Assembly: GCF_000374045.1 (NCBI RefSeq)
Contig: NZ_KB893324.1
Span: 1-64,000 of the forward strand
Direction of reading: 5' to 3'
DNA from: Segetibacter koreensis DSM 18137
Lineage (GTDB): Bacteria; Bacteroidota; Bacteroidia; Chitinophagales; Chitinophagaceae
Length of the DNA: 64,000 nt
The translations under genes were made by a program, and so were the position numbers. Shown here in pieces: positions 1-8,695 of this stretch. Every line of letters begins with the position of its first letter. Within the stretch, counting starts at the first letter, position 1. The notes beneath the pieces are model-generated. The model saw only the letters and a program-made list of their open reading frames with translations. It searched no databases and was not told the origin of the DNA.

Positions 1-150
1 AATAAAGTATATATATTTCGATACCTGTCCCGCTTTTAAAATAGATTCATTTTTTCCAACCGTTTTTTCTTTAAGAGCGTTTCTTAGTTGAAATTTGACC
101 TCGTCGGATGCCGGTTGAATGGAGTCAACCAATCTTAGTATTGCTTCCAT
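1..150 (-). CDS. Crp/Fnr-family regulator, N-terminal part (cut by window edge)
   Basis: Reading leftwards from an ATG at 148-150 there is an open frame of 50 codons to the window edge. The peptide has a short helical start, then LKAGQVSKYIYFI, which resembles the first strands of the cyclic-nucleotide-binding (cupin-like) domain of Crp/Fnr regulators. The DNA-binding part lies outside the window. The family is of interest because the sulfur genes further right carry Crp/Fnr-type palindromes. A link between this regulator and those sites is only a guess. Confidence 0.6.
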   Translation of the reverse strand, partial: MEAILRLVDSIQPASDEVKFQLRNALKEKTVGKNESILKAGQVSKYIYFI

Positions 151-221
151 AACTCGTTCATTTTAGGAGTATGCACGCAACTCCATCATCATGTATCAAA
201 ATTAATATACAATATTTTAGA

Positions 222-247
222 AAAAAGGTATCAAATGATACCTTTTT
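222..247. terminator. Symmetric hairpin, probable bidirectional terminator
   Basis: A perfect 12-bp stem (AAAAAGGTATCA and its complement) with a 2-nt loop has A and T runs on its two arms, so it would work as an intrinsic terminator on either strand. It lies between the end of the leftward gene ending at 493 and the start of the leftward regulator at 150. The rest of 151-492 is AT-rich and shows no gene. Confidence 0.65.
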
Positions 248-492
248 ATTATTAGAGAAAAAACGTATTTTATAGGCGTGCTCAAGTAGCAACTACCATA
301 ATTTCAATACTTAATAAGTGGAAGATGCACAAATAAAAACTATATAAAAGGCGTGGAATTTTTATTCTTCTTTTAATAATTGTTCTTTCAAAAGCTTCCC
401 TTTAGATTTCTCGATATAAGTAATATTTAATCAAGTGAAGCAGGTGTCATCTTTCTTTTGCTGGATGCTTTAAGCCACCTTTTGATTAATAT

Positions 493-1518
493 TCAGGAAT
501 TGAGATTATGAAAATGCTCCTTTGTAGATATTTTATAAATAGCTACAATATTCATAATTAAGGAAGAAACTGCAAGTATTGTAAAAAGGCCCAAGGTAAT
601 TACGGGTACCAGAAAATAAAATGTTCCATAATTATAATGTGTTGTATCATTATAGAAAAACAGGAACAGAGAGAGTAATAGTAACAGAACTCCCAAAATT
701 TCCAATAGGCACGCTTTAATAGTTTCTCTTCTTCTGTATTTGTGAAGGTTTAGTATTAATATGATAATTGCAACAAGTGCAAGAACTGAATGAATAGCAC
801 CGTAAGGTAACCCTAACAATAAGTATAAAAGGAAAAATCCTCGCCACGCTTCCCCGTCAATATTTTGAGTGACCGTTTGCCCACCATTTGTTTTTGTAAT
901 TTGCAAAAAAGTATGACCGGTTGCTCCTTGCTTAAAATCAAAAATCGAATTTGGATTGTCATCTACAGGAATATTTACTAGAATTGCAATAGAACAAGTG
1001 GCGCCATAATCGGGAATAGTTGAAAAGCATTTAAGGTATTTGGATATATCAATTGGAGTTAAATTATCAATAAATTCAAAATCAACGAGCTCTTCATCAT
1101 CCTCATTATTATTTTGACTATTTGAACGGGAGCCTTGATCCCCTTCATTATTTTCACTAGCGGCAATTGAGCTATAATTAACAGAACGACTTCCTGAATT
1201 AAATCCAAAAAAACCAGATGAATTTATGTAGGGTGTACCACCATAATACCAATCAACAATTATCTGAGGGTATTCTTCCTTTGCCTGCGGAACTACAAGA
1301 GGCCGAGCTAAAGGATCGGTGTTAAGAGCACCTATATAGCCATTTTTAACTTCAGAAATTAGTTTAATTGCTCCATTTAAATAGCGAATTTCAATTGTTC
1401 CATTATATGAATATTTTGAAATATTATTTGCTTCAAGTTGACGAAGCTGAATTATTAAGCCATTTAATATTTTACCTCCAGTTCCACAACAGAAAATGTT
1501 ATAAAATGTACTGCACAC
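493..1518 (-). CDS. Hypothetical membrane protein, probably a chimera
   Basis: The 341-aa frame begins at a GTG (1516-1518), with a TGA upstream and no ATG between, so the true start is uncertain. Residues about 30-225 form a soluble, Asn/Ser-rich part ending in GATGHTFLQITKTNGGQTVTQ. This resembles a domain seen at the C-termini of many Bacteroidota hypothetical proteins, which normally continues with more soluble sequence. Here it passes abruptly into a hydrophobic region (about 230-330) with about four predicted membrane helices. The start overlaps a RAYT transposase remnant in another frame. The simplest reading is a fusion of two unrelated gene pieces next to a mobile remnant. Function unknown. 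Confidence 0.5.
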   Translation of the reverse strand: MCSTFYNIFCCGTGGKILNGLIIQLRQLEANNISKYSYNGTIEIRYLNGAIKLISEVKNGYIGALNTDPLARPLVVPQAKEEYPQIIVDWYYGGTPYINSSGFFGFNSGSRSVNYSSIAASENNEGDQGSRSNSQNNNEDDEELVDFEFIDNLTPIDISKYLKCFSTIPDYGATCSIAILVNIPVDDNPNSIFDFKQGATGHTFLQITKTNGGQTVTQNIDGEAWRGFFLLYLLLGLPYGAIHSVLALVAIIILILNLHKYRRRETIKACLLEILGVLLLLLSLFLFFYNDTTHYNYGTFYFLVPVITLGLFTILAVSSLIMNIVAIYKISTKEHFHNLNS

Positions 1519-1550
1519 TGGTCTCTTATTTTGTATCCATCGTCTCTCAT
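1464..1550 (-). pseudogene. RAYT (REP-associated tyrosine transposase) N-terminal remnant
   Basis: From the ATG at 1548-1550 a 28-codon frame encodes DGYKIRDQCAVHFITFSVVE and then a stop. This matches the usual start of Bacteroidota IS200-like/RAYT Y1 transposases (YKxRDQ...xFxTFTVVxW). The HUH motif and catalytic tyrosine are missing because the homology ends after about 23 residues, where the chimeric membrane-protein frame takes over. A REP-like palindrome lies just upstream, as expected for RAYT loci. Confidence 0.55.
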
Positions 1551-1608
1551 TTGCGTCCAGATGTTTGTGTCAAAATTCAAAATTTTCTGATAAGCCACAT
1601 TTGCTTTT

Positions 1609-1640
1609 CAAATACCAGACGCAGTCTCGGTTTTCATTTG
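1609..1640. repeat. REP-like palindrome, copy 1
   Basis: On the minus strand this reads CAAATG ... GAGAC ... GTCT ... ATTTG, an imperfect palindrome lying about 60 bp upstream of the RAYT remnant. A diverged second copy with the same flanks (AGGCAAATGAAA on one side, ATTTGAAAA on the other) lies at 49444-49474. RAYT enzymes are known to mobilise REP palindromes. The rest of 1551-1905 holds a weak hairpin (CCCCT/AGGGG, 1798-1816) and no gene I can recognise. Confidence 0.5.
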
Positions 1641-1905
1641 CCTCGGTAGTTGTTCTCCAAAACACTCCGCAGAGCCAGGGGAATATAGCACGTTCAGGTG
1701 GTTTAGTACCTGCGTCTGCATGCCGCTACTGATAGACCTACCATCATCTTTTATTTAGCAATGAAAAGAACTATCTATTTTTTTCATTCGTGATAAACCC
1801 CTACCGAGAGCAGGGGACAGAAACCGCTTTTCAAAAAAGTGTTATTCCAATCTGAAAATTTAGTCATCTTTATTAAAGTACTTTGCAAAAAAATCTTCGA
1901 TCGTT

Positions 1906-4062
1906 GTGAAACAGTGTTACAAGAGACTCTTAGTTAAAATTGCTTCTGCGTTATTCCTTATAGGTATAGTTCACGAATCTTCAATAGGTCAGAAAAAAAA
2001 TGAAGCGTACCAGTATCATATTCATAAAGCCTCGTCTGCAATAAAGATAGATGGAATACCAGACGATGCCGCATGGAAAGGGGTTCAAGTCGCCAAAGAC
2101 TTTTTTTCAGTGCTTCCTATGGACACTAGTTTCGCCAAGGCGCGTAGTGAAGTACGGCTCGCGTACGATGAGCATAATATTTACATGGTGGCTGAATGTT
2201 TTGAGGTGGTTGCAGGACCAAATTACGTTGAGTCTTTAAGAAATGACTGGAGCTTTACCAAAAATGACAACTTTCTCATTCTTATTGATCCTTTTGACGA
2301 CCAAACAAGCGGTTTCGCTTTCGGCACTAACTCTTCCGGGGCTCAATGGGACGGAATGATCTTCGGGGGTACTACAGTTGATTTAAACTGGGATAATAAA
2401 TGGACCTCTGCCGTGAAGAAGCATAGCGACAGATGGACAATTGAACTTTCCATTCCATTTAAAAGTATCAGGTATAAAAAAGACATTACCAGGTGGGGAC
2501 TTAATTTTGTCAGGCTTGATCTAAAGACAACGGAAAAGAGTACATGGGCACCTGTTCCGCGCCAATTCGCTACAGCTTCTCTTGCCTTCTCGGGCATGGT
2601 TGTGTGGGATCAGCCTCCTCCTGCTGTCGGTGCAAACGTTTCATTGATTCCTTACGGACTTGGCGGCGTTATAAAAAACTATGAAAGCAATTTGCCTTCT
2701 AAATACCGTAAAGACATCGGTATGGATGCTAAAGTTGCGCTAACCTCCTCCCTTAACCTGGATCTTACCGTTAACCCTGATTTCTCCCAGGTAGAGGTAG
2801 ACAAGCAAATAACCAACCTCAGCCGTTTTGAATTATTTTTCCCTGAAAAAAGGGAGTTCTTCTTAGAGAACGCTGACCTTTTTGCCAATTTTGGATACGC
2901 TTCTATCCGGCCTTTTTTCTCCAGGAGGATCGGGCTGGGGGTACCTATTCGTTTTGGTGCACGACTAAGTGGAAAGCTCAACAAGGATTGGAGAATAGGC
3001 GCAATGAATATGCAAACCGGTGGCGTGGATAATAGCGGGTTGCCAGCTCAGAACTTTACGGTTGCGTCGGTCCAGAGAAGGGTTTTCGCGCGTTCAAATA
3101 TCGCCTTCATTTTTATCAATAAAGAATCTACAAATTATCATCCCGCATTAGATTCGTTAAAGCCTACTTATTCCCAATACAACCGCAACCTGGGGTTTGA
3201 ATATAACCTTGCCTCCCAAAATAACCTATGGAATGGTAAAATGATGTACCTAAAGTCTTTTACTCCTGGTAAGGCTGGCGGTGACTTTGTGCAGGCGGGG
3301 CACCTGAAATACGCGGGGCGCAAAACGCTACTATATTGGCAGCACGAATACGTGGGGAAAAACTATAATGCTGAAGTTGGCTATGTACCGAGGCAGGGAT
3401 ATCTAAAGGTGAATCCGCAAGTAGGGTACAATTTCTTCCCTGGTGGGGGGCCGGTATTAAGTCATGGTCCGTTGCTGAATTATGTTGCTTATTTCAACAC
3501 TGCGTTACATAAAACCGATGACGAGGCATCGCTCAATTATTTATTTACGTTCAGGACACAGAGCACACTCACTGTATTCGCGACCTACGACTACGTCCAG
3601 TTGCTGCGACCCTTCGATCCTACCAATTTCACCAAGGACACTTTGCCCCGTGGCAGCGAACACCGGTGGAAAGCATGGGGAACCAATTTTGTTTCAAAGC
3701 CTCAGAGTGTTTTTACTTATGGATTTTCCACCCTATATGGAGGCTATTATGAAAAGGGTACTCGCCTCAGCCTTACTTCAGATCTCGGCTACAGGTTTCA
3801 ACCTTACGTAAGTCTTGCACTTAGTACCAGTTACAATAAAATTAATTTACGACAGCCGTGGGGCAACCGCACCTTTTGGCTGATAGGTCCACGCATAGAT
3901 GTTACGATGACCAATAAATTGTTTTTTACCACCTTTGTGCAGTACAACAATCAGCAAAATAATATCAATTTCAATACACGTTTTCAATGGAGATATAAAC
4001 CAGCTTCTGACATATTCTTCGTCTATACTGACAACTATCTGCCAAGTCCGTTTTCTGTCTGA
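1906..4062 (+). CDS. DUF5916 outer-membrane protein with N-terminal CBM9-like domain
   Basis: This 718-aa protein has a signal peptide (about residues 1-28), a CBM9-like carbohydrate-binding beta-sandwich (about 40-235; starts IKIDGIPDDAAWKG, typical of the fold) and then the DUF5916 region. The latter contains the highly characteristic stretch VNPDFSQVEVDKQITNLSR followed by FELFFPEKREFFLEN. The C-terminal two thirds are rich in alternating aromatic strands, suggesting an outer-membrane beta-barrel. The start is a GTG; an upstream TAG in frame leaves no ATG. Two secreted glycosidase-like genes follow, so a role in glycan binding or uptake is plausible, but the biochemical role of DUF5916 is not known. 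Confidence 0.85.
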   Translation: MKQCYKRLLVKIASALFLIGIVHESSIGQKKNEAYQYHIHKASSAIKIDGIPDDAAWKGVQVAKDFFSVLPMDTSFAKARSEVRLAYDEHNIYMVAECFEVVAGPNYVESLRNDWSFTKNDNFLILIDPFDDQTSGFAFGTNSSGAQWDGMIFGGTTVDLNWDNKWTSAVKKHSDRWTIELSIPFKSIRYKKDITRWGLNFVRLDLKTTEKSTWAPVPRQFATASLAFSGMVVWDQPPPAVGANVSLIPYGLGGVIKNYESNLPSKYRKDIGMDAKVALTSSLNLDLTVNPDFSQVEVDKQITNLSRFELFFPEKREFFLENADLFANFGYASIRPFFSRRIGLGVPIRFGARLSGKLNKDWRIGAMNMQTGGVDNSGLPAQNFTVASVQRRVFARSNIAFIFINKESTNYHPALDSLKPTYSQYNRNLGFEYNLASQNNLWNGKMMYLKSFTPGKAGGDFVQAGHLKYAGRKTLLYWQHEYVGKNYNAEVGYVPRQGYLKVNPQVGYNFFPGGGPVLSHGPLLNYVAYFNTALHKTDDEASLNYLFTFRTQSTLTVFATYDYVQLLRPFDPTNFTKDTLPRGSEHRWKAWGTNFVSKPQSVFTYGFSTLYGGYYEKGTRLSLTSDLGYRFQPYVSLALSTSYNKINLRQPWGNRTFWLIGPRIDVTMTNKLFFTTFVQYNNQQNNINFNTRFQWRYKPASDIFFVYTDNYLPSPFSV

Positions 4063-4251
4063 AACCGTTCTCTGGTTTTAAAATGGACGTATTGGTGGAA
4101 TTTGTAGGGTCGTCTAAACTGGAACAGATGGGATTGATAGCATAACCCAAATAATATTCTAACTTCCTCCGTACATTTTCGTAGGTCTTTTATTTTATAG
4201 TTAATAAAAACTTCGCAACGGGGAAATTATCTTTGCCGAATATACCAATGG

Positions 4252-4325
4252 GAATCTCTTCGTTGAGAGGGAAAACGATATGGAGCGTGACATAGCTCCT
4301 TTAGGAAAAGGTGGTTTTACCGCCT
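4252..4325 (+). other. Three consecutive small hairpins after a promoter-like element
   Basis: In the 430-bp gap 4063-4491, a TATCTTTG box (fits TAnnTTTG, the Bacteroidota -7 element) at about 4229-4236 is followed by three hairpins: CTCT/AGAG (4256-4269), GGAGC/GCTCC (4282-4299) and AGGTGGT/ACCGCCT (4309-4325, 7-bp stem with one wobble). The same stretch is also open in one frame with a plausible peptide ending GKGGFTA but without a start codon. It may therefore be a structured leader or RNA, or a decayed gene end. The two readings cannot be separated here. Confidence 0.25.
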
Positions 4326-4429
4326 AATCCTGAAAATGAAATCCGAAAGAATTCAAATCTTGCACAGAGTCCTGGGTGGTAGGAATTCAGTTGTTGATTT
4401 ATTGTATTTGATTAATATTATAAGAAATC

Positions 4430-4459
4430 AGCGCTGACAAAAATAGCTTTGTCAGCGCT
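4430..4459 (+). promoter_or_regulatory. Perfect 12-bp inverted repeat upstream of the glycosidase gene
   Basis: AGCGCTGACAAA and its exact reverse complement are separated by 6 nt. The repeat ends 32 bp before the ATG of the following gene. There is no T-run after it, so it is more likely an operator or 5'-UTR hairpin than a terminator. Confidence 0.45.
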
Positions 4460-4491
4460 AAGTAGGGGTTATTAAGTAAAGAGAAATAACT

Positions 4492-6477
4492 ATGGAAATG
4501 AAATTTTTAATGCTTTCATTTTGCTGCTGGATGGCACTTATCTGTGCAGGTCAGCCGTCAAGATGGAATATTATCGGGAAAGAGGGTATTGAATGGAAGA
4601 TTAACGGTAGTGATACACCCCATGCTGATCATATTGAGATGAGCGGCAAACAGGTGTCAGCTATTATTACTTATGGTGCCGGAAGCCAACAACAACTTGT
4701 TTTAAAAAAGCATCTTGTGTTCCCGATGCTGCGAACTATTCCGAACAATACACATGCAAGCCTTCAATGGAATATAAATCAACAAAAAGATTCCTTTTTA
4801 TATATTAACGATAAGCCAGTAACTGAAAAGGTCGCATCATTTAAGCTGACTGGCATATTGAGTATAACTTCAACTGTTGCAAAAGATATTAAAGTAATAC
4901 ATGCCATATTCCCTTCCACAGAAAAGGCAGCGCTGATGGATGAATGCCGAGTTGTAAATAAAGGGACTGAAACAGTAACCATACGTATCCCATATTTGAA
5001 TCATGTTGACACTACAAGCGCTGAAAAAGGTGGTTATGGAAGCTATCTTTTAACTACAACTACTTATGGTGCAGGAACGTTTGAACTAAAGCCTGGTGAT
5101 AATGTCAATTATGCCGTCGTCTACTCCGGGCGTAAATTATGCGATCAGCCATATTTTTATTCCGCATCATACGAATATCAGAAGCGTGCTGAGTTGGTTA
5201 GCAGCATAGCGCAAAATCTTGTATTGGAAACGCCAGATCCAATAATTAATAAAATGTTTGATTTTGCTAAATTGAGGGTAACAGAAAGTATTTATGATAC
5301 AAAAAACGGGTTAATGCATGGGCCTGGTGGTGGTTCATACTACGCAGCAATTTGGGCCAACGACCAGGCCGAATATGCAAACCCTTTTTTCCCTTTTCTT
5401 GGTAATGCAGAAGGCAACGAATCGGCAATAAATAGTTTCAGGCTTTTTGCAAAATATATGAATAAGGATTACAAGCCGATACCGAGTTCAATTATTGCTG
5501 AAGGAACAGATATATGGAACGGTGCTGGTGATCGGGGTGATCAGGCCATGATTGCTTATGGTGCATCAAGATTTGCATTAGCTTACGCGGATCGATTCGT
5601 AGCAAAACAGTTGTGGCCCTTAATTGAATGGTGCTTTGAATATTTAAGAAGAAGGAAAACAGATGAAGGCGTCATTCAATCAGATGCTGATGAACTTGAA
5701 GGACGTTTTCCTGCTGGAAAAATTAATTTATCAACTAACACTTTGGCTTACGGAGCAATGACAAGTGCTGGGGACTTGGCTATCGCTTTGAAAGATTCAG
5801 TTACTGGAGCAAGCTTGCTGAGGGAAGCTGCAGAATTAAGAAAAAATATTGAAAAGTATTTTGGCAGCACCGTGCAGGGATACAACACTTACAGGTATTA
5901 TGATGGCAATGATAAGCTGCGTTCCTGGATAGGGCTGCCTTTGACCATGGGTATTTTCGAGCGTAAAGAAGGAACATTAAAAGCATTATATTCCCCTTAT
6001 TTATGGACTAAAAGTGGAATGCTCACAGAAGCTGGTTCAAAAACTTATTGGGACCGCGCTTTACTTTATGATTTACGTGGTACTTTTTATGCAGGCGCTA
6101 CCGACAGTGCAACAAAATACCTGCAGGAATATTCTCGTAAAAGATTGCTTGGTGAACATGTTCCTTATGCTATAGAAGCATGGCCCGAAGGTAACCAGCG
6201 CCATCTTGCTGCTGAAAGTGGATTGTATTGCCGTGTTATAACTGAAGGATTGTTTGGGATAAAGATTACCAGTTTTAATAAATTTCAATTCCAGCCTTTT
6301 TTGCCTAAAGGCTGGAAGAAGATGTCGTTGAGACATATACGTGCTCTACAGGATAACTTTGACATTTATATAGAAAAGATAAACAAACAGTATCAGATTA
6401 CCATTCGGCAGGATAAAGGACCGGTGCAGCATTTTGTATGGGAGGGGCTTAAACCAATAACCGTCAAGCTAAAATAG
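4492..6477 (+). CDS. Secreted six-hairpin glycosidase-like protein
   Basis: This 661-aa protein has a signal peptide (about 1-20, ending near CAGQ), an N-terminal beta-sandwich region (about 20-235) and a central alpha/alpha-barrel-like region (about 240-600) with the pattern of six-hairpin glycosidases (ANDQAEYANPFFPFLG, GTDIWNGAGDRGDQAMIAYG, AIEAWPEGNQRHLAAESGLYCRV). A short C-terminal beta region follows. The GH family and substrate cannot be assigned with confidence. It precedes a GH110-type galactosidase gene, so both probably act on the same glycan in the periplasm or at the cell surface. Start: ATG at 4492, shortly downstream of a perfect inverted repeat. Confidence 0.7.
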   Translation: MEMKFLMLSFCCWMALICAGQPSRWNIIGKEGIEWKINGSDTPHADHIEMSGKQVSAIITYGAGSQQQLVLKKHLVFPMLRTIPNNTHASLQWNINQQKDSFLYINDKPVTEKVASFKLTGILSITSTVAKDIKVIHAIFPSTEKAALMDECRVVNKGTETVTIRIPYLNHVDTTSAEKGGYGSYLLTTTTYGAGTFELKPGDNVNYAVVYSGRKLCDQPYFYSASYEYQKRAELVSSIAQNLVLETPDPIINKMFDFAKLRVTESIYDTKNGLMHGPGGGSYYAAIWANDQAEYANPFFPFLGNAEGNESAINSFRLFAKYMNKDYKPIPSSIIAEGTDIWNGAGDRGDQAMIAYGASRFALAYADRFVAKQLWPLIEWCFEYLRRRKTDEGVIQSDADELEGRFPAGKINLSTNTLAYGAMTSAGDLAIALKDSVTGASLLREAAELRKNIEKYFGSTVQGYNTYRYYDGNDKLRSWIGLPLTMGIFERKEGTLKALYSPYLWTKSGMLTEAGSKTYWDRALLYDLRGTFYAGATDSATKYLQEYSRKRLLGEHVPYAIEAWPEGNQRHLAAESGLYCRVITEGLFGIKITSFNKFQFQPFLPKGWKKMSLRHIRALQDNFDIYIEKINKQYQITIRQDKGPVQHFVWEGLKPITVKLK

Positions 6478-6507
6478 TTTTACAAACCTTATACATCGAT
6501 AGATATT

Positions 6508-6624
6508 ATGAAAAGGCTTCTTCTTATTTGTTTATCTTTCGCTTGTTGTAACCTCGTATTTTCCTATAAATTCACAACGATCACCGAACCTCACTCATAT
6601 AAAACCATTTTTGTTGATGAATAG
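6508..6624 (+). pseudogene. Truncated secreted-protein start (38 codons)
   Basis: An ATG opens a frame with a clear signal peptide (MKRLLLICLSFACCNLVFS) followed by a short tail ending YKTIFVDE and a TAG. The tail resembles the first residues of parallel beta-helix surface proteins (often YKTIYVDENATG...), so this is probably the 5' stub of a second polysaccharide-active gene whose body was lost. Its stop codon overlaps the likely start of the next gene (ATGAATAG), so translational coupling is also possible. Confidence 0.4.
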
Positions 6625-8467
6625 AGTTGTAATTAAGTACAAGGTGCTTTTCCTGTTTTTGGCCATGTCGCTTGAAACGATATGCTTCTCTCAAGATACG
6701 GTCCGCATAACCGACTATGGATATGTAGCAGGCTCGAGGGTCAATGTGGTACCTTATGTTTTAAAGGCGCTGAACGATTGCAAAACAAAAAAGGCCGCTG
6801 TTCTTGTCTTTCCCAAGGGACGTTATGATTTCTGGCCACAATATGTAACTGAAAAGTTATACTATGAAAGCAATACTGATGTGATCCCGTTGAGAAGATG
6901 TCCTATACTAATCGAAGGCTTTAATAAGCTTGAAATAAACTGTAATAACGCTGATTTCATTTTTCACGACAGGATGCAACCCTTTACGATTGATAGCAGT
7001 AAAAATATAACGATCCGGAACGTAAATATTGACTGGGATATACCTTTAACAGCACAGGCCGAAATAGCTAATGTTAGTGATGATTATATCGATCTTTCCA
7101 TCAATGCGTATGAATCACCTTACATTATTGAAAAAACTAAACTCTTTTTTGTTGGTGAAGGATGGAAAAGCGAGTGGTGGGGCGCTATGGAGTTTGATAA
7201 GAATACAAAACAGGTTTCACCACAAACAGGGGATGCGGGCTGCATGGGGGATAACTTCAAAAATTATAAAGCCATAGAATTAAAGAAAGGCGTTGTGCGC
7301 CTGCAATATACAGGTAAGCATAAACCGCTTAAAGGCAATTGGCTGGTGTTGCGGCACAGTGCAAGGGATCATGCCGGAACATTTATCATTAACAGCCGTA
7401 ATATTGTTATTGAAAACATGAACATGTATCACTGTGCAGGCCTAGGCATACTATCACAGTATTCCGGAGATCTTCATTTTAAAAAGGTGAATGTCGTTCC
7501 CAATGCTGCAAAAAACAGGATTCTTTCAGGCCATGATGATGGTACGCATTTTTCAAATTGCAGCGGCCAGATAACCATTGATAGCTGTCGTTTTTTATCG
7601 TTGATGGATGATCCAGTAAACGTTCATGGAACATCTGTTCGCATCATTAAAAAGTTAAGTGATACAAAATTGTTATGCCGGTTTATGCATGAGCAAAGCA
7701 TTGGTTTTGTTTGGGCAAGGCAAGGCGAAACAATCGGCTTTATTGAAAATGAAGCGATGAATACGGTTGATACCCGTAAGACCGAATCAATACAATTTAA
7801 TAGCCCGGAAGAATTTGAGATCAGCTTTTCAAAACCAGTACCTACAACTATTACAGAAGGCGATGCATTGGAAAATCTAACTTGCACACCTGATGTATTA
7901 ATTAAAAACAGTTTTTTTGGAAGCAACCGTGCAAGGGGTATTTTAATTTCAACGCCAGGCAAAGTAGTGATAGAAAATAATGTATTTGAATCGAGTGGCT
8001 CGGCCATCTTAATTCCTGGCGATGCCAACGGCTGGTACGAATCAGGCGCTGTAAAAGATGTAACCATCCGTAACAATATTTTTAATGATCCCTGCCTTAC
8101 TTCGCTTTACCAGTTTTGCGATGGCATTATCAGTATATATCCTGAAATACCAAGACCTGACATAAACAAGCCTTTTCACAGGAACATCCATATTGACAAC
8201 AACGTATTTCATCCTTTTGATTATTCTGTATTGTATGCAAAATCAGTCGAAGGTTTGTATTTCAATAACAACAACATCATACGTTCAACACGCTATAAAC
8301 GTTTTCATTACAGAAAATACATGTTTACATTTGAATATTGTAAAAAGGTCGAAGTTTCAAATAATCATTTACAAGGTGATGTACTTGGAAAAAATATCAA
8401 GCTTGTTGCAACATCAAAAACAGAGTTGCATTTAAAAAAGCAGCAGGATATTACTGTGGGTGAGTAG
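6617..8467 (+). CDS. GH110-type alpha-1,3-galactosidase
   Basis: This is a secreted right-handed beta-helix protein of about 616 residues; I prefer the ATG at 6617 over the TTG codons before it. A signal peptide (to about CFSQ) is followed by repeated beta-helix coils with many Asn/Ile ladders (VTIRNNIF, IHIDNNVF, VEVSNNHL). The segments SGHDDGTHFSNC (Asp307/308) and LSLMDDPVNVHGTSVR (Asp331/332) match the conserved aspartate motifs of GH110 exo-alpha-galactosidases, which remove terminal alpha-1,3-linked galactose by inversion. It probably works with the upstream six-hairpin protein on a galactose-containing glycan. Confidence 0.75.
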   Translation: MNRVVIKYKVLFLFLAMSLETICFSQDTVRITDYGYVAGSRVNVVPYVLKALNDCKTKKAAVLVFPKGRYDFWPQYVTEKLYYESNTDVIPLRRCPILIEGFNKLEINCNNADFIFHDRMQPFTIDSSKNITIRNVNIDWDIPLTAQAEIANVSDDYIDLSINAYESPYIIEKTKLFFVGEGWKSEWWGAMEFDKNTKQVSPQTGDAGCMGDNFKNYKAIELKKGVVRLQYTGKHKPLKGNWLVLRHSARDHAGTFIINSRNIVIENMNMYHCAGLGILSQYSGDLHFKKVNVVPNAAKNRILSGHDDGTHFSNCSGQITIDSCRFLSLMDDPVNVHGTSVRIIKKLSDTKLLCRFMHEQSIGFVWARQGETIGFIENEAMNTVDTRKTESIQFNSPEEFEISFSKPVPTTITEGDALENLTCTPDVLIKNSFFGSNRARGILISTPGKVVIENNVFESSGSAILIPGDANGWYESGAVKDVTIRNNIFNDPCLTSLYQFCDGIISIYPEIPRPDINKPFHRNIHIDNNVFHPFDYSVLYAKSVEGLYFNNNNIIRSTRYKRFHYRKYMFTFEYCKKVEVSNNHLQGDVLGKNIKLVATSKTELHLKKQQDITVGE

Positions 8468-8491
8468 GGGATTCAGTTACCGTTTAAGCTG

Positions 8492-8605
8492 TCATCCTTC
8501 AATATCCAGCTCTAATTTCTGTGCGCCTTCGGCTTCCTTTCCTTCCTCCAAAAAATCCTTTGTAGTTTTTGGTTCTGCCATAAGTAAAATTAATAAAAGC
8601 TCCAT
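8492..8605 (-). CDS. Possible small protein, 37 aa
   Basis: A frame from an ATG at 8603-8605 is preceded at good spacing by AGGAG. The peptide has a hydrophobic start (MELLLILLMAEP) followed by an acidic tail (KDFLEEGKEAEGAQKLELDIEG). It lies between the galactosidase gene and the dinB remnant and is transcribed leftwards. I do not recognise it. The ribosome-binding site and unbiased composition make it worth noting, but it could be chance. Confidence 0.3.
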   Translation of the reverse strand: MELLLILLMAEPKTTKDFLEEGKEAEGAQKLELDIEG

Positions 8606-8695
8606 TCTTTTGACTCCTAAGTAAAATGGGGAAAAGTTATGACAGAAGAATTGCTAAAATATTTAGTAATTTTACTTTTTAAAACTACCGCTATT

